DNA of 64,000 nucleotides from Hymenobacter armeniacus (GCF_014699055.1 NZ_JACXAC010000003.1:682001-746000), one strand, 5' to 3'. Counted from the stretch's first letter, positions 23,906-33,778 are shown. The notes: a model not told the origin generated them from the sequence alone. Made by a program: numbers and translations.

Positions 23906-26734
23906 ATGAGAACATTTACCCGAATTACCATCCTGCTGTGCAGCCTGTTGGCCTGGACGGCGCAGGCACAGGTGGTCACCACGTCGCCAGTGTTTTTCAC
24001 CGACACCACGCCCGTGACCATCACCTTCGACGCCACCCAGGGCAACGGCGCGCTGGCCAACTTCACCGGCAACGTCTACATCTGGACCGGCACCGTGACC
24101 AACCTGAGCTCCAGCAACACCAACTGGCGCAACGTGCACAGCTCCACCTTCAACCAGGCCGACCCCACGGCCCTGATGACGCGCGACGCCAGCAATCCGA
24201 ACATCTACCGCATCACCTTCACGCCGCGCACCTATTACCCCATTCCGGCCGGCGAAACCCTGCTGCGCCTGGGCATGATTTTCAAGAATGCCGACGGCAC
24301 CGTGGTGGGCCGGGCCGCGGGTGGCGGCGATATTTTCGTGGATGCCGCCCAGGCGGCGCTCACGGCCCGCATCACCAGCCCCAGCCCGGGCACCAACGGC
24401 AACCCGCTGTTCGTGAACCAGAACACGCAGGTGAGCGTGACCGGCGCCGCCTCGGCTTCGGCCAACCTGGCCTTTACCCTCAACGGCACCCAGGTGGCTC
24501 AGCAAGCCAACGCCACCACGCTGACGTCGAACATCACCATTTCGCAGACGGGCCGCAGCGTGGTGCGTTTCACCGCGGTGAGCGGCACGTCGCAGGCCGT
24601 CGATTCGCTGGTGTTTGTGGTGCGCCCCACGGTGGTGACGGCGGCCCTGCCCGCCGGCGCTAAGGACGGCATCACCTACCTGAACGGCGGCACGTCGGTG
24701 ATTCTGAACCTGACGGCGCCGAACAAGCAGTTTGTGTACGCCATCGGCGAATTCAACAACTGGCAGACGCTCAACTCGGCCTTCATGAACCGCACGCCCG
24801 ACGGCAACCGCTGGTGGGTGCAAATCAACGGCCTGACGCCGGGCGTGGAGTACGCCTACCAGTACCTCGTGGACGGGGAGCTGCGCGTGGCCGACCCGTA
24901 CTGCGAGAAAATCCTGAACCCGAACGACGACCGGTTCATCCCGAGCGTGACCTACCCCAACCTGAAGCCCTACCCCACGGGCGCGACGACCGGGAACGTG
25001 TCGGTGCTGCAAACCAACCAAGTGCCCTACGTGTGGACGACGACCAATTACCAGCGCCCCAGCCGCGCCGATTTGGTGATTTATGAGCTGCACCTGCGCG
25101 ATTTCGTGGCCCGCCACGACTACCAGACCCTGCGCGACACGCTCAACTACCTGAGCCGGCTGGGCGTGAATGCCATCGAGCTGATGCCCATCAACGAATT
25201 TGAAGGCAACGAGAGCTGGGGCTACAATCCCTCGTTCTATTTCGCACCCGACAAGTATTACGGCACCAAAAACGACCTAAAGCGCCTCATCGACGAGTGC
25301 CACCGCCGCGGCATGGCCGTGGTGCTCGACATGGTGCTGAACCACTCGTTCGGCCAGTCGCCGATGGTGCAGCTATATTTCGACAACGCCACCGGCAAGC
25401 CCGCCGCCAACAGCCCGTGGTTCAACCAAGACGCCACGCACCCCTTCAACGTGGGCTACGATTTCAACCACGAAAGCCAGTTCACCAAGTATTTCTCGAA
25501 GCAGGTGATGGCGTTCTGGCTGCAGGAATACAAGGTCGACGGCTACCGTTTCGACCTGAGCAAGGGCTTCACGCAGGTGAACAACCCCACCAACGTGGGG
25601 GCTTGGGGCGCTTACGACCAGTCGCGCATCAACATCTGGAAGGACTACTACGATGCCATGAAGGCTGTGGACCCCAACCTGTACTGCATTTTGGAGCACT
25701 TTGCCGATAACTCGGAGGAGCAGGTGCTGGCCAACTACGGCATGATGCTGTGGGGCAACATGAACTACAACTACAACGAAGCCACCATGGGCTACGTGAG
25801 CACCTCGAACTTCAGCGGCGGCTACTACGGCACCCGCAACTTTGCCGGCCCGAACCTGGTGACCTACATGGAAAGCCACGACGAGGAACGGCTCATGTTC
25901 AAGAACATCACCTACGGCAACCAGACCAACCCCGCCCACAACGTGCGCGACCTGAACACCGCCCTGGCCCGCACCGAAGCCGCCGCGGCTTTCTTCCTCA
26001 CCGTGCCCGGCCCAAAAATGATTTGGCAGTTTGGCGAGCTGGGCTACGACATCAGCATCGACCAGAACGGCCGCGTGGGCAACAAGCCCATCCTCTGGAA
26101 CTACTACCAGAACGCCAACCGCCGCCAGCTCTACGACGTGTACCGGGCCCTCATCGCGCTCAAGAAAAAGGAGCCGGTGTTTGAAAATCCCACCACCTAC
26201 ACGCAGTCGCTGGCTGGTGCCGCCAAGTCCATTCACCTGAGCGACGCCAACACGAAGGTCACCATCATTGGCAACTTCGACGTGACTTCCACCACCATCG
26301 ACCCGGCCTTCCAGAGCACCGGCAAGTGGTACAACTACCTCAGCGGCGACAGCATCACCGTTACCAACCCCAACGCACTGATTACGCTGCAACCCGGCGC
26401 CTACGCCGTGTACACCTCGCGCCGCATCAAGAAGGCCACCCTGCTGCCCACCCGCACGCAGGCGGCCGCCGCCGTGCTGCGCCTCACGGCTTCGCCAAAC
26501 CCCACCGCCAGCACCGCGCTGCTGCAGTACGAGCTGCCCACCCCGGCCGCCGTTACGATGACCGTGCAGAACCTGCTGGGCGCCACCGTGCGCACCGTGA
26601 GCACGGCCGCGCCGCAAGCCGCCGGCCCGCACAGCGTGAGCCTGCCCGTGCAAGGGCTGGCCGAGGGCGTGTACCTCGTGCGCCTCACCACGCCGCAGCA
26701 CAGCCAAACCATTCGACTGGTGGTGCAGCATTAA
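23906..26734 (+). CDS. GH13 alpha-amylase-family enzyme with T9SS sorting domain
   Basis: The protein is 942 aa. The signal peptide is MRTFTRITILLCSLLAWTAQAQ. Two beta-sandwich modules follow (to about residue 240), then a CBM48-like module (FVYAIGEFNNWQ), then a GH13 barrel from about residue 390. Catalytic residues are D550 (VDGYRFDLSKGF), E597 (CILEHFAD) and D659 (YMESHDEERL). The C-terminal ~85 residues (LTASPNPTASTALLQYELP ... YLVRLTT) are a type A Por-sorting domain, so the enzyme should leave the cell through the type IX system or sit on its surface. It likely cuts starch or related alpha-glucan. It is transcribed away from DUF2279 and lies 4 kb from the susCDE operon, which probably imports its products. 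Confidence 0.92.
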   Translation: MRTFTRITILLCSLLAWTAQAQVVTTSPVFFTDTTPVTITFDATQGNGALANFTGNVYIWTGTVTNLSSSNTNWRNVHSSTFNQADPTALMTRDASNPNIYRITFTPRTYYPIPAGETLLRLGMIFKNADGTVVGRAAGGGDIFVDAAQAALTARITSPSPGTNGNPLFVNQNTQVSVTGAASASANLAFTLNGTQVAQQANATTLTSNITISQTGRSVVRFTAVSGTSQAVDSLVFVVRPTVVTAALPAGAKDGITYLNGGTSVILNLTAPNKQFVYAIGEFNNWQTLNSAFMNRTPDGNRWWVQINGLTPGVEYAYQYLVDGELRVADPYCEKILNPNDDRFIPSVTYPNLKPYPTGATTGNVSVLQTNQVPYVWTTTNYQRPSRADLVIYELHLRDFVARHDYQTLRDTLNYLSRLGVNAIELMPINEFEGNESWGYNPSFYFAPDKYYGTKNDLKRLIDECHRRGMAVVLDMVLNHSFGQSPMVQLYFDNATGKPAANSPWFNQDATHPFNVGYDFNHESQFTKYFSKQVMAFWLQEYKVDGYRFDLSKGFTQVNNPTNVGAWGAYDQSRINIWKDYYDAMKAVDPNLYCILEHFADNSEEQVLANYGMMLWGNMNYNYNEATMGYVSTSNFSGGYYGTRNFAGPNLVTYMESHDEERLMFKNITYGNQTNPAHNVRDLNTALARTEAAAAFFLTVPGPKMIWQFGELGYDISIDQNGRVGNKPILWNYYQNANRRQLYDVYRALIALKKKEPVFENPTTYTQSLAGAAKSIHLSDANTKVTIIGNFDVTSTTIDPAFQSTGKWYNYLSGDSITVTNPNALITLQPGAYAVYTSRRIKKATLLPTRTQAAAAVLRLTASPNPTASTALLQYELPTPAAVTMTVQNLLGATVRTVSTAAPQAAGPHSVSLPVQGLAEGVYLVRLTTPQHSQTIRLVVQH

Positions 26735-26740
26735 CGGGAT

Positions 26741-26796
26741 TCACCGCAAACAAAAAGGCCGCTTTCCCAGGAAAGCGGCCTTTTTGTTTGCGGTGA
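26741..26796. terminator. bidirectional terminator between GH13 and sugar kinase genes
   Basis: A long near-perfect stem: TCACCGCAAACAAAAAGGCC and GGCCTTTTTGTTTGCGGTGA, with GCTTTCC / GGAAAGC inside. It gives T-runs in both directions between convergent genes. Confidence 0.9.
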
Positions 26797-26832
26797 GCTT
26801 GGCGGCAACTGCACGTTGCCGGGCAGCGCAGC

Positions 26833-27681
26833 CTACAAATCCTCTTCGTGGTACGCCACCAAATCATCGATAGGGGAGCGGATGATTTTGCCCACTTCCA
26901 TGCCGTGGCTTTTGGCCACCTGCGTCAGCACGTCGCGGAAATTGTAGCCCACCGAGCCCACGCAGTTGAAGGTGTACTCCTGATAGCGCGGGTAGTGCAG
27001 CACCAGATTCTGGAAGAAAGTCTCAAAGCCTTCGAGCACGATGTCGCGGCAGTAGCTCACGTTGTTGTGGTCGTAGGCAAACTTGGCGAAGCTGGCCAGG
27101 TAGCGGTTGGGCAGCGGCTGGTTGTAGAGGCGGTCGAGGATTTCGTTGCGCGTGCCCAGCTTGTACTCTTCCTTCAGGGCTTCCTGCAGACCGTCGGGCA
27201 GCAGGCCGCGCAAATAGTCGCGCAGCAGGCGTTTGCCAAAAAACGAACCCGACCCTTCGTCGCCCAGGAAATAGCCCAGCGAGTCCACGTTGTAGGTGAT
27301 TTTCTCGCCGTCGTAGAGGCAGGAGTTGGTGCCCGTGCCCAGAATGGCGGCAAAGCCCGGCTTGCGGCCCAGCAGCGCCCGGGCCGCGGCCAGCAGGTCT
27401 TCGGTCACGTGGGCCTTGGCGTTGGGAAACAGCTGGCGCAACGCCCCGGCAATGACCTCCGCCTTTTGGGCCGACGACACCCCGGCGCCGTAGAAATACA
27501 CGTCGCGCACCTGGTCGCGCGGCAGGGTGTCGGGCAGGTGCTGGTTCAGCGAAGCCGCGATGCCGGCCGTGTCAATAAAATCGGGGTTGTACCCTTCGGT
27601 GTTGAAGTAAACGCGGTTGCGCGCGTCGTCAAGCTGGCACCAGCTGCATTTGGTGGAACCGCCGTCGGCAATTAGAATCAT
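26833..27681 (-). CDS. BadF/BadG-family N-acetylglucosamine-type sugar kinase
   Basis: The protein is 282 aa. ASKHA-fold ATPase motifs are present: phosphate-1 ILIADGGSTKCSW at the N-terminus, ILGTGTNSCLYDG near residue 110 (phosphate-2) and GDEGSGSFFGKRLL near residue 140. This matches the N-acetylglucosamine kinase-like branch of the BadF/BadG/BcrA/BcrD family. It is cytoplasmic. It probably phosphorylates a free amino sugar or hexose. It lies between the GH13 enzyme and the susCDE operon, so a role in the same glycan pathway is reasonable but not shown. Confidence 0.85.
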   Translation of the reverse strand: MILIADGGSTKCSWCQLDDARNRVYFNTEGYNPDFIDTAGIAASLNQHLPDTLPRDQVRDVYFYGAGVSSAQKAEVIAGALRQLFPNAKAHVTEDLLAAARALLGRKPGFAAILGTGTNSCLYDGEKITYNVDSLGYFLGDEGSGSFFGKRLLRDYLRGLLPDGLQEALKEEYKLGTRNEILDRLYNQPLPNRYLASFAKFAYDHNNVSYCRDIVLEGFETFFQNLVLHYPRYQEYTFNCVGSVGYNFRDVLTQVAKSHGMEVGKIIRSPIDDLVAYHEEDL

Positions 27682-27759
27682 GAGAAAACGGGTTGGGAGT
27701 AGCTGCGAAAGTACTCAGGAGTTGGGGAAAGGCCGGGGAAAGTCTTGTCCCATTTGAAC

Positions 27760-27792
27760 AAAAAAGGGCCGCTAGCAATCTAGCGGCCCTTT
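27760..27792 (-). terminator. terminator of the susCDE operon
   Basis: AAAGGGCCGCTAG / CTAGCGGCCCTTT is a 13-bp perfect stem with a CAAT loop. On the minus strand it runs into TTTTTT. It lies 59 bp past the susE-like stop. Confidence 0.9.
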
Positions 27793-27851
27793 CCAAACGA
27801 TGGCTGAACCGGACTGGCCGTTTCAGCGCATGCGTAACACAACTAACTGAG

Positions 27852-28667
27852 TTAGGGGGTCACCGTCACCGTACCACCCGATACACCGGCGCCCGCGCCG
27901 TTCACGGTCAGTTTCACCGTGTAAGTACCAGGGGTGGTAATGGAGAGGTTCGGACCATTGAGCGACAGGGGCGCGCCCTGGGTTAGGCTGCCGGCCCCGC
28001 CGAGGTTGATAGACCATGCCTTGTCTTTGCGGAATTTAAATTCGCCAGCGTTGAGGGCAGCGCGCGCCGTATACGCTTGGAGGGCACAGTTCCAAGTCAG
28101 CGGAATGCCGTCTTCGGAGGCGCCCCCGCTGGGCCAGCCAAGGCCGGCCGGGCCAACCAGGGCCCAGGTGTCGGCGTTGGGCGGCAAACAGGCCGGGTAG
28201 GCAGTGGCCGTAAGGGCCACCGGTGCCGACGCAAACGTGTGGTTGTCGCCACCCACCACGGCCACTACGCGGGCATACACCGGCACGGGCTTCTGGGTAG
28301 CAATGCCGATGGCGTTAAGACCATCGTTCAGGTCCTTCACCTTGATGGTTTTCGTCAGGTTGGTGCCTGCATCAAAGACTGCCGGGTAGCCGAACCCGTC
28401 GGCTGATTTGGCTATCTGCACTTGGTAAGTAACGCCCGGAGCCTTGGAGGCATCGGTGCCGCTCAGCGCGAAACTTACCGCGTTCCAGTTGTAGGTGATG
28501 ATGTCGTTGGCGTCGTTGAGTTGCGTCAGCACTACCGTGTTGGTCGAGGACTTAAGCGACAGCGAAGCCGAGGGGGCAATGGTCGCCTTGTCCTCGTCCT
28601 TGTTGCACGAAGCTAGGCTCGTCAGCGCAACGGCAACGGCCAGGGCTTGAGTAAGCAAATTTTTCAT
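27852..28667 (-). CDS. SusE-like outer-membrane lipoprotein
   Basis: The protein is 271 aa. The lipoprotein signal MKNLLTQALAVAVALTSLASC has Cys21 as the lipid site, followed by acidic NKDEDK, the Bacteroidota surface-export type of signal. The first domain (LNDANDIITYNWNAVSFAL) is a SusE-type Ig-like domain. The C-terminal part (LVGPAGLGWPSGGASEDGIPL, FKFRKDKAWSINLGG) is the starch-binding-like SusE/SusF module. It is third in the susC-susD-susE operon, 147 bp after susD. It should bind alpha-glucan at the cell surface. The start ATG at 28667 begins the signal peptide. Confidence 0.88.
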   Translation of the reverse strand: MKNLLTQALAVAVALTSLASCNKDEDKATIAPSASLSLKSSTNTVVLTQLNDANDIITYNWNAVSFALSGTDASKAPGVTYQVQIAKSADGFGYPAVFDAGTNLTKTIKVKDLNDGLNAIGIATQKPVPVYARVVAVVGGDNHTFASAPVALTATAYPACLPPNADTWALVGPAGLGWPSGGASEDGIPLTWNCALQAYTARAALNAGEFKFRKDKAWSINLGGAGSLTQGAPLSLNGPNLSITTPGTYTVKLTVNGAGAGVSGGTVTVTP

Positions 28668-28814
28668 ATCGGAAATAACGGTTGAAAGTGAAAGCAACGG
28701 CGAGATGCTTGACAAGCTTGGGCTAGCAGTGGGGCGGCCAGGAGGAAAAAACTCCAGGCCGCCCGGAGCTAGCGTATACAGGACGATACAAAGCGCACCG
28801 CCCTGTATGCTGTC

Positions 28815-30467
28815 TTAGTAGCCCGTGTTCTGCTTCAGGTTGGGGTTGGCGGTCAGGTCAGAAGTGGGCAAGGGGAACAGGTTCCGGAAGTCACCCACTG
28901 CCCGGCCGGCGGCCACGCCGCCTTTCCAGGGCCACAGGTACGAGGCGCTGGTGAACTTGCCGTGCCGCACGAGGTCGGTACGACGCTGGGCTTCCCAGTG
29001 CAGCTCGCGGGCGCGCTCGTCCAGAATGAAGTCCGTGGTCATTTGCGCATCGGTGATGTCGGCAGCGGCGCTGGGGGCGTTGATGTTGAGACCAAATGCC
29101 CGACGGCGGACTTTGTTCACGTACTCAAGGCCGGTGGCCCGGGCAGCGGCGCCACGGGCGGCCGCTTCGGCGTAAATGAGCATCATGTCGGACAAACGCA
29201 GCATCGGAAAGTCAACGCTGGAGAAGTTCTGCGAACCTACGATGAGCGAACCATCCGAATTGATGTTCCGGTATTTAGTAACGCCAACGCCTTGGGTGAA
29301 CTGGCTTTGGTCGTTGATTTCCAGCGTCTGCCCGCGCGTCCAGAAACGGCCACGGCGGTCAACCGTGGTGTCGGCACCCAGCAGGAAAAACTTGTCAAAC
29401 AGCGCGCGGGTAGCGCGCATGCCGCCCCAGCCCGTGGTTTGGCCCACGTAGCGCTGCCAGCCGGCCGACGCCCCGTTGGTCGAGCCGTTCACCAGGAAGG
29501 TCGTGCCGCCGTAGGTGGTGGTGCGGGTAGCGTCCAGCAGAATCGACCAGATGATTTCGTTGGATGCCGGGGCCAGGTTGTTGTCGGCCAAAAAGTTGCG
29601 GCCATACGCCGAAGAAGCCGAGCTGGCTTGCGTCACCAGCGAGTACCCGCTGTTGATGACGGCTTGGGCTTCGGTCGCTGCCTTGGCGTACTGCGGCGTG
29701 CCGCTGTATACCTCAGCATTCAGGTACAGACGGGCCAGCATGCCGCTGGCTGCGGCCTGGTCCACCCGGCCGAACTCGTTGCCACGGGCAGGAGCCAGTT
29801 CCGACTTGAGCGCCAACAGCTCGCTTTCGACGAAAGCGTAGAGCTGTTGCCGGGTATTGTAGGGCGGTGCCGCTACGCCCACTTCGTTGGCTTCGGTCAC
29901 AAACGGACCGCCGCCGAACAAATCGATGACGTGCATATAAGACACGGCCCGCAGGAAACGGGCTTCGGCCCGGTAGCGCTTGGCTTCCGCCACGTCGCCG
30001 GAGGGCAGGCGGCTGGTCAATTTGTCGTCCGACGACTCGCGGATGAGCTCGTTGCAGAGGCTAATTTCGTAGTAAGCCCGGTTGTAGAGACCACGCAACA
30101 GGGGGTTGTTGGCATCCCAGTTCATGTTGTGCCAGTCCTGAATGCCCGGGTCGTTCCAGGCCACCACGGCTTCGTCGGTGGTCAGCTCCTGGGCGCTCCA
30201 CAACTGGCGCAGGTAGTTGCCCGTGCCGCCGTCGATGCCCTTGATGTCGCTGTCACCGTTGGCCCCGCCCAAGCTGGTGAGGGCAAACCCCCCGTAGAGC
30301 TTGCCCAACACGCTTTTGTAAGCGGCCAGGTTCACGTACACCTTGTCGGGCGTGGGCTCGTATTTGGGGGTTTGGTCGAGGTCTTTTTGACACGAGGTGG
30401 CGAGCCCGGCCAGGGCCGTGCCCAGTGCGAGGGTGATTAACCCACGGGAAAAGGAATTATTCTTCAT
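28815..30467 (-). CDS. SusD/RagB-family glycan-binding lipoprotein
   Basis: The protein is 550 aa. The lipobox is ALAGLATSC (Cys26). The TPR-type helical SusD core begins PDKVYVNLAAYKSVLGKLYGGFAL. The C-terminal SusD signature includes DFILDERARELHWEAQRRTDLVRHGKF (about residues 475-502) and a final RNLFPLPTSDLTANPNLKQN. SusD lids the SusC channel and captures oligosaccharides on the cell surface. It starts 12 bp after the susC stop, so the two are co-transcribed. Confidence 0.95.
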   Translation of the reverse strand: MKNNSFSRGLITLALGTALAGLATSCQKDLDQTPKYEPTPDKVYVNLAAYKSVLGKLYGGFALTSLGGANGDSDIKGIDGGTGNYLRQLWSAQELTTDEAVVAWNDPGIQDWHNMNWDANNPLLRGLYNRAYYEISLCNELIRESSDDKLTSRLPSGDVAEAKRYRAEARFLRAVSYMHVIDLFGGGPFVTEANEVGVAAPPYNTRQQLYAFVESELLALKSELAPARGNEFGRVDQAAASGMLARLYLNAEVYSGTPQYAKAATEAQAVINSGYSLVTQASSASSAYGRNFLADNNLAPASNEIIWSILLDATRTTTYGGTTFLVNGSTNGASAGWQRYVGQTTGWGGMRATRALFDKFFLLGADTTVDRRGRFWTRGQTLEINDQSQFTQGVGVTKYRNINSDGSLIVGSQNFSSVDFPMLRLSDMMLIYAEAAARGAAARATGLEYVNKVRRRAFGLNINAPSAAADITDAQMTTDFILDERARELHWEAQRRTDLVRHGKFTSASYLWPWKGGVAAGRAVGDFRNLFPLPTSDLTANPNLKQNTGY

Positions 30468-30479
30468 GGTTGGTGGGAA

Positions 30480-33400
30480 TTAGATGCCAAGGGCGATGCC
30501 CAGCGTGTAGGTACGGGCGACGGGGTAGAAGTTGCGGTCAATGCCACCGTTGATTTCGGGCTCCACGCCTTTGTACTTGGTGATGATGAACGGGTTTTGC
30601 ACGTTGCCGGTGATGCGCAGCGACGAAGCGCCCAGCACTTTGCCCACGTTGTAGCCCAGCGAAATGTTCTGGCAGCGCAGGAACGAGGCGTTCTGCACGT
30701 AGTAGTCCGAAAACAGCTGCTGACGGGTGAAACCCGTGTTGCGCACGTCCGGGGAAAGGTTGTTGACAAACAGCGTCGAAGCCTGGGCGTTGGCGTAGGT
30801 GCCGCGGTCAGCGGCGTTGGCGTTATACACGTAGTTGCCGAGGTTGCTGCGCAGCGTGAAGGCCAGGAACAGCTTCTTGTAGGTCACGTTCGAGCTGAAG
30901 CCCAGCGTCACGAGGGGAGAAGGCTGCTTGTAGCGGTAAAAGTCATCGGTGGTCGTGCCGTTGCCGTTACGGTCCACGTACACGCCTTCCACGGGCCGGC
31001 CGTCGGGGCCGTACACCTGCTGGCGAACATAGAAAGCATCGGTCGGGAAGCCCACGCTGCGAATCTGAATCTGGTTGCCGGTACCACCGCCAATGTCGCC
31101 CAATTGCACGCCGGGGAAGCTGGCGTCCTGCAGGCCTAGGCTGGTGATTTTGTTAACATTGTAAGCCCCGTTCAGGTTCACGTCCCAGTTCAGGTTTTCC
31201 GAACGAATGACGCCGTAGTTCAGGCCCAATTCAATGCCGCGGTTGCGCAGCGTTCCTTGGTTGGCGTTAAGGCGGTTCACGAGGTTCGAGCCGGCGGGCA
31301 CGTTCACTTCCACCAGCAGGTCGCTGGCTTTGCGCTCGTACACGTCAACGGTTGCGGTTAAGCGGTTGTCAAGGAAGCCCAGGTCCAGGCCGGCGTTGAG
31401 GGTGTTGGTGGTTTCCCAGGTCAGCACGGCATTGTAGCCCAGCGGGCCGACGATGAAGCCCGTGGCGGCATTGCCGAACAGGTACTGTGCCTCCGAGTTG
31501 CCCAGCGCGTAGCGCGGCTGCGTGTCGTAGGCCCCGCCGATTTCCTGCTGGCCCGTGCGGCCGTACCCGGCCCGCAGCTTCAGCTCCGAAATGGTGGTGT
31601 TGTCTTTCAGGAAGCTTTCGCCCTTCACGCGCCAGGCCAGGCCCAATGCCGGAAACCAGCCGCTGTTGTAGCCATTGCGGAAGCGCGAGGTCCGGTCATT
31701 GCGCAGGGTCGCCGTCAGCAGATATTTGTCCTGCACGTTCACGGTGGCTCGGCTGAAGTAGGACACCAGCACGTATTTGTTGTAGAAGCCGGGCACCGTC
31801 AGCTTAGCGTCCGGATTGACCAAGGTCGTCCGGTTCGAGCGGTAAGTGAGGAAGTTAGGGCCCTGGTCGACGAAGGTCTGGTAGGCATAGCCCCCCTGAA
31901 TGTCAAACTTAGTGCCGCCAAACTGCTTGCCATAGGCCAGGTAGGCTTCAAGCAGGTTCATGTCCTTGTCTTGCACCGACGACTGGGTGTAGGAGCCGTT
32001 CAGGCCGGGATTGTTGGGTGCATCCTTGTTGTAACCACCAAAATCGGCTGGCGAAATGTCTTTGCTTCCTTTGCTGCGCGAGATGTCAAGGCCCAGGTTG
32101 AGGTTGGCCCGCAGGCCGTCCACGCCGTGCACCTTGTAGTCAAACTGCACATTGCCGATGAGGCGCTTAACCGTGCTGATGTCGTTCACGTTGTTCAGCG
32201 CCGCAACCGGGTTACCGGGGGCGTTGCCCAGCGGCCCACCCGTGGGGCCCAGGAACTGGAAGTACCCGCCGTAGCGGCCAAACTGGGCCTCGCTGGCGCG
32301 CACCGGCTGCGTGGGGTCGAAGAAGGCCGCGATGCCAATCTGGTCGTAGTTGGCGAAGCGGTTATCGAGCACGCTGCCCTTGGCGTTGATGTCGATGCGC
32401 AGGTGGTCGTCGAGCAACATGGGGCTCAGGCTGATGGAGCCCGTGTTGCGCTTCAACTTGTTGGTGATGACAATGCCTTCCTGGTAGAGGTTGCCATACG
32501 ATACCCGGAACGGTACCTTGGCCACGCTGCCAATCAGGCTCACGGTGTTGTCGTAGGTGGCGGCGGTGCGGAAAATCTCGTTCTGCCAGTTGGTGTTGGC
32601 CGTGCCGAGCGTGGCTATCTGAGCAGGGGCACCGTTAGCAGTTACCAAGTCGCGGAATTCCCCCGCCGACAACGATTCGTAGCGGCGGGCCACCGTCGAA
32701 ACGCCGAGTTGGGAGTTCAGTTCCACGCGCAGTTTTTCGCCCTTGAGGCCCCGCTTGGTGGTGATGAGGATAACACCACCCGAAGCGCGGTTGCCGTAAA
32801 TGGCCGTGGCCGAGGCGTCTTTCAGCACGGTGAACGTTTCAATGTCGCTGGGGTTAATAAGAGTAAGCGGGTTCGAAACGCCCTTGATTTCGTTCTTATC
32901 CACGGGCACGCCGTCGATGACGTACAGCGGGTCGCTGTTGGCGTTGAGTGAGGAATTGCCGCGAATGCGGACGGTCGAAGGCGCGCCCGGCGCCCCACCG
33001 CTCGTGGTGATGCTCACCCCGGCCACTTTGCCCTGAATGAGCTGGTCGGAGTTCGTTACCTGGCCCTGCACAAACTGGCGCGAGTCCACCGTGGCCACGG
33101 CCCCGGTGATGTCTTGCCGGCGCTGCGTGCCGTAGCCCACCACCACTGCTTCGGACAGCTGGGTGGTGTTTTCGGCCAGCGAAGCGCTTACTTCAGCGTT
33201 CTGGCCGGCCACCACCGTCACGGGGCGGCGCACCGAGTTGTAGCCCACAAACGAAATCACCACCGTCTGGGGACCAGCCGGCACGTTCTGGATGGAGTAC
33301 GTACCGTCCACGTTCGAAGAGCTGCCCAGCGACGTGCCCTCGATGAGGACCGTAGCGCCCGGAATGCCTTCGTTCTTGCCATCAGTGACGCGGCCGCTGA

Positions 33401-33491
33401 TGGTACCGGTTTGTGCCTGGGCCGTTGAGGGGAAGCCGTAGGCGGCGAACAGTAGCAGAAACAGTAGTTTCGCTAGATAAGGGTGTTTCAT
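30480..33491 (-). CDS. SusC/RagA-family TonB-dependent outer-membrane transporter
   Basis: The protein is 1003 aa. The signal peptide ends ...GFPSTAQAQ (residue 27). A carboxypeptidase-regulatory-like domain (TISGRVTDGKNEGIPGATVLIEG) spans residues 29-110. A TonB-box-like stretch and plug domain follow (VVVGYGTQRRQDITGAV, then PLYVIDGVPVD and SATAIYGNRASGGVILITTK). The 22-strand barrel runs to the C-terminus (NFYPVARTYTLGIALGI). It imports oligosaccharides with its SusD partner using TonB energy. The gene has a long 5' leader (about 280 nt) from a recognisable promoter at 33779-33808 that carries a LacI-type operator. Confidence 0.96.
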   Translation of the reverse strand: MKHPYLAKLLFLLLFAAYGFPSTAQAQTGTISGRVTDGKNEGIPGATVLIEGTSLGSSSNVDGTYSIQNVPAGPQTVVISFVGYNSVRRPVTVVAGQNAEVSASLAENTTQLSEAVVVGYGTQRRQDITGAVATVDSRQFVQGQVTNSDQLIQGKVAGVSITTSGGAPGAPSTVRIRGNSSLNANSDPLYVIDGVPVDKNEIKGVSNPLTLINPSDIETFTVLKDASATAIYGNRASGGVILITTKRGLKGEKLRVELNSQLGVSTVARRYESLSAGEFRDLVTANGAPAQIATLGTANTNWQNEIFRTAATYDNTVSLIGSVAKVPFRVSYGNLYQEGIVITNKLKRNTGSISLSPMLLDDHLRIDINAKGSVLDNRFANYDQIGIAAFFDPTQPVRASEAQFGRYGGYFQFLGPTGGPLGNAPGNPVAALNNVNDISTVKRLIGNVQFDYKVHGVDGLRANLNLGLDISRSKGSKDISPADFGGYNKDAPNNPGLNGSYTQSSVQDKDMNLLEAYLAYGKQFGGTKFDIQGGYAYQTFVDQGPNFLTYRSNRTTLVNPDAKLTVPGFYNKYVLVSYFSRATVNVQDKYLLTATLRNDRTSRFRNGYNSGWFPALGLAWRVKGESFLKDNTTISELKLRAGYGRTGQQEIGGAYDTQPRYALGNSEAQYLFGNAATGFIVGPLGYNAVLTWETTNTLNAGLDLGFLDNRLTATVDVYERKASDLLVEVNVPAGSNLVNRLNANQGTLRNRGIELGLNYGVIRSENLNWDVNLNGAYNVNKITSLGLQDASFPGVQLGDIGGGTGNQIQIRSVGFPTDAFYVRQQVYGPDGRPVEGVYVDRNGNGTTTDDFYRYKQPSPLVTLGFSSNVTYKKLFLAFTLRSNLGNYVYNANAADRGTYANAQASTLFVNNLSPDVRNTGFTRQQLFSDYYVQNASFLRCQNISLGYNVGKVLGASSLRITGNVQNPFIITKYKGVEPEINGGIDRNFYPVARTYTLGIALGI

Positions 33492-33695
33492 GAAAACGGG
33501 AATTTGGTGGGAAAATGTGAGCGGGTAATGGAGTGTGTAAAAAGTATTGGGAAACAGCGAAAACGATTGGGTGCCAGTCGTCCAACAATTTACCTGAAAA
33601 AAGGCGTCAGCTTTGATGTAAGACAGCTTTCGGTCTGTATTGTTGCCGGTAGGTGGAGGCCCATGGGGCAGTCCGGGCCAATGGCGGCCTCAGGC

Positions 33696-33770
33696 CTAGT
33701 AGTCGGGAGCAATGGTCAGATAATCAATAACATGATGTAAAAGATGCATGCAGGAAACAAAGCCGGCCAT
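33696..33770 (-). CDS. 24-aa small ORF at the start of the susC leader
   Basis: ATG at 33768-33770, stop TAG at 33696-33698. The product is MAGFVSCMHLLHHVIDYLTIAPDY. The ATG is only a few bases downstream of the start site predicted from the -7 box at 33779-33786, so it would be translated from a nearly leaderless end. No known family. It could be chance, or a leader peptide that affects susC expression. Confidence 0.3.
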   Translation of the reverse strand: MAGFVSCMHLLHHVIDYLTIAPDY

Positions 33771-33778
33771 CGGAAAGG

